NCBI RefSeq assembly: GCF_016584105.1
Contig: NZ_NRSM01000006.1
Span: 84,541 to 148,540 of the forward strand
Source of the DNA: Ectothiorhodospira shaposhnikovii
GTDB taxonomy: Bacteria; Pseudomonadota; Gammaproteobacteria; Ectothiorhodospirales; Ectothiorhodospiraceae
Direction of reading: 5' to 3'
DNA: 64,000 nucleotides
Made by a program: the position numbers and the translations under genes. The notes under the pieces were generated by a model, which was not told where the DNA came from, did no database searches, and worked only from the letters and a program-made list of their open reading frames with translations. Of this stretch, positions 63,768-64,000 are shown one piece after another (the stretch's first letter is position 1; every line of letters starts with the position of its first letter).

Positions 63768-64000
63768 CGGACACCCCGTTAAGCCTCGTAGGCTATGCAT
63801 CGGAGGTGTTCATGAGCAAGAAGGCACGACGTCGATACACGGCGGAATTCAAGGCTGAGGCAGTGGCGTTGGTTGAGCGCCAGGGGTATGGGGTGGCCGA
63901 AGCTGCCCGGTCTCTGGGAATCAATCGCAGCCTGTTGGATCGGTGGTTGCGCAAGGAACGTGAGCGGCAATCTCCCCAGCATGACCAACAGGAGGACCAG
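63763..64000 (+). mobile_element. Left end of an IS3-type insertion sequence (continues past the window)
   Basis: TGTAGCGGACACCCC at 63763 is a plausible left terminal repeat, 35 bp before the ribosome binding site (CGGAGG) of the first transposase frame. The element runs off the right edge, so its other end and target duplication cannot be seen. Confidence 0.7.
63812..64000 (+). CDS. IS3-type transposase OrfA, partial
   Basis: At least 63 residues starting MSKKARRRYTAEFKAEAVAL, with the HTH_Tnp_1 pattern VAEAARSLGINRSLLDRWLR typical of IS3-group OrfA. The frame is still open at base 64000. The ATG follows CGGAGG. Confidence 0.9.
   Translation, partial: MSKKARRRYTAEFKAEAVALVERQGYGVAEAARSLGINRSLLDRWLRKERERQSPQHDQQEDQ

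Noticed and set aside
63763..63777. GGACACCC in the IS3 end as another copy of the transposase-linked repeat
   Set aside because: Only eight bases are shared. The context is a standard IS terminal repeat next to an OrfA gene.

Overview
The window looks like a high-GC gammaproteobacterial chromosome, most likely from the Chromatiales/Ectothiorhodospiraceae. That placement is an inference from gene order and protein sequence, not a database match. Core blocks recognisable from pseudomonads and enterics are ftsY-ftsE-ftsX with rpoH, plsY/tsaD/rpsU/yqeY, mrcA divergent from pilMNOPQ, aroK-aroB-dgt-damX, and dnaG-rpoD followed by a tRNA-Ile(CAU). All genes are dense, operonic and often overlap by 1-4 nt.

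Layout. 1-5.4 kb: the 5' part of an M16 peptidase gene, divergent from ftsYEX, with rpoH running convergently towards ftsX. A perfect CIRCE operator (HrcA site) lies just upstream of rpoH. 5.2-13.8 kb: a complete cbb3 oxidase operon, ccoNOQP-ccoGHIS, ending in an unrecognised 56-residue membrane protein. 13.9-20.1 kb: housekeeping genes (bioC, bioH, plsY, tsaD, rpsU, yqeY, hemE, one conserved hypothetical). 20.1-27.8 kb: PBP1A and the type IV pilus machine pilMNOPQ.

27.9-53.6 kb is about 26 kb sitting where pilQ and aroK are neighbours in pseudomonads. It holds an Ig-like lipoprotein; the minor pilin/PilY1/PilE/PilA cluster, with a sigma-54 type promoter at pilA; an accessory patch of a REP-type Y1 transposase, an Rpn-type nuclease, TnpB debris, GGACACCC repeats and three toxin-antitoxin modules (RelE-type with a frameshifted toxin, BrnT-type, MNT/HEPN); a Zur-box-controlled zinc uptake operon with a His-rich outer-membrane protein; an unknown beta-barrel; and a second, incomplete minor-pilin set (pilV/W/X) behind a PrsT-like TPR lipoprotein.

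53.7-62 kb: aroK-aroB-dgt-damX runs into dnaG-rpoD. The usual rpsU-yqeY-dnaG-rpoD string is therefore split by about 40 kb. 62-64 kb: a tRNA-Ile(CAU) locus with two upstream 5' half-copies of the same tRNA, each followed by unrelated DNA. It is followed by cargo-like small genes (an HTH regulator, a zinc-ribbon membrane protein, a lipoprotein truncated by an IS3-type element) running off the window.

Working together: the cbb3 operon supports low-oxygen respiration and its own copper delivery and assembly. The pil genes supply the inner-membrane alignment complex, the secretin, and the pilins and tip proteins of type IV pili. The most unusual structures are the half-tRNA array, the perfect CIRCE at rpoH, a perfect 28-bp palindrome inside brnT, and the repeat-rich transposase/toxin-antitoxin patch.
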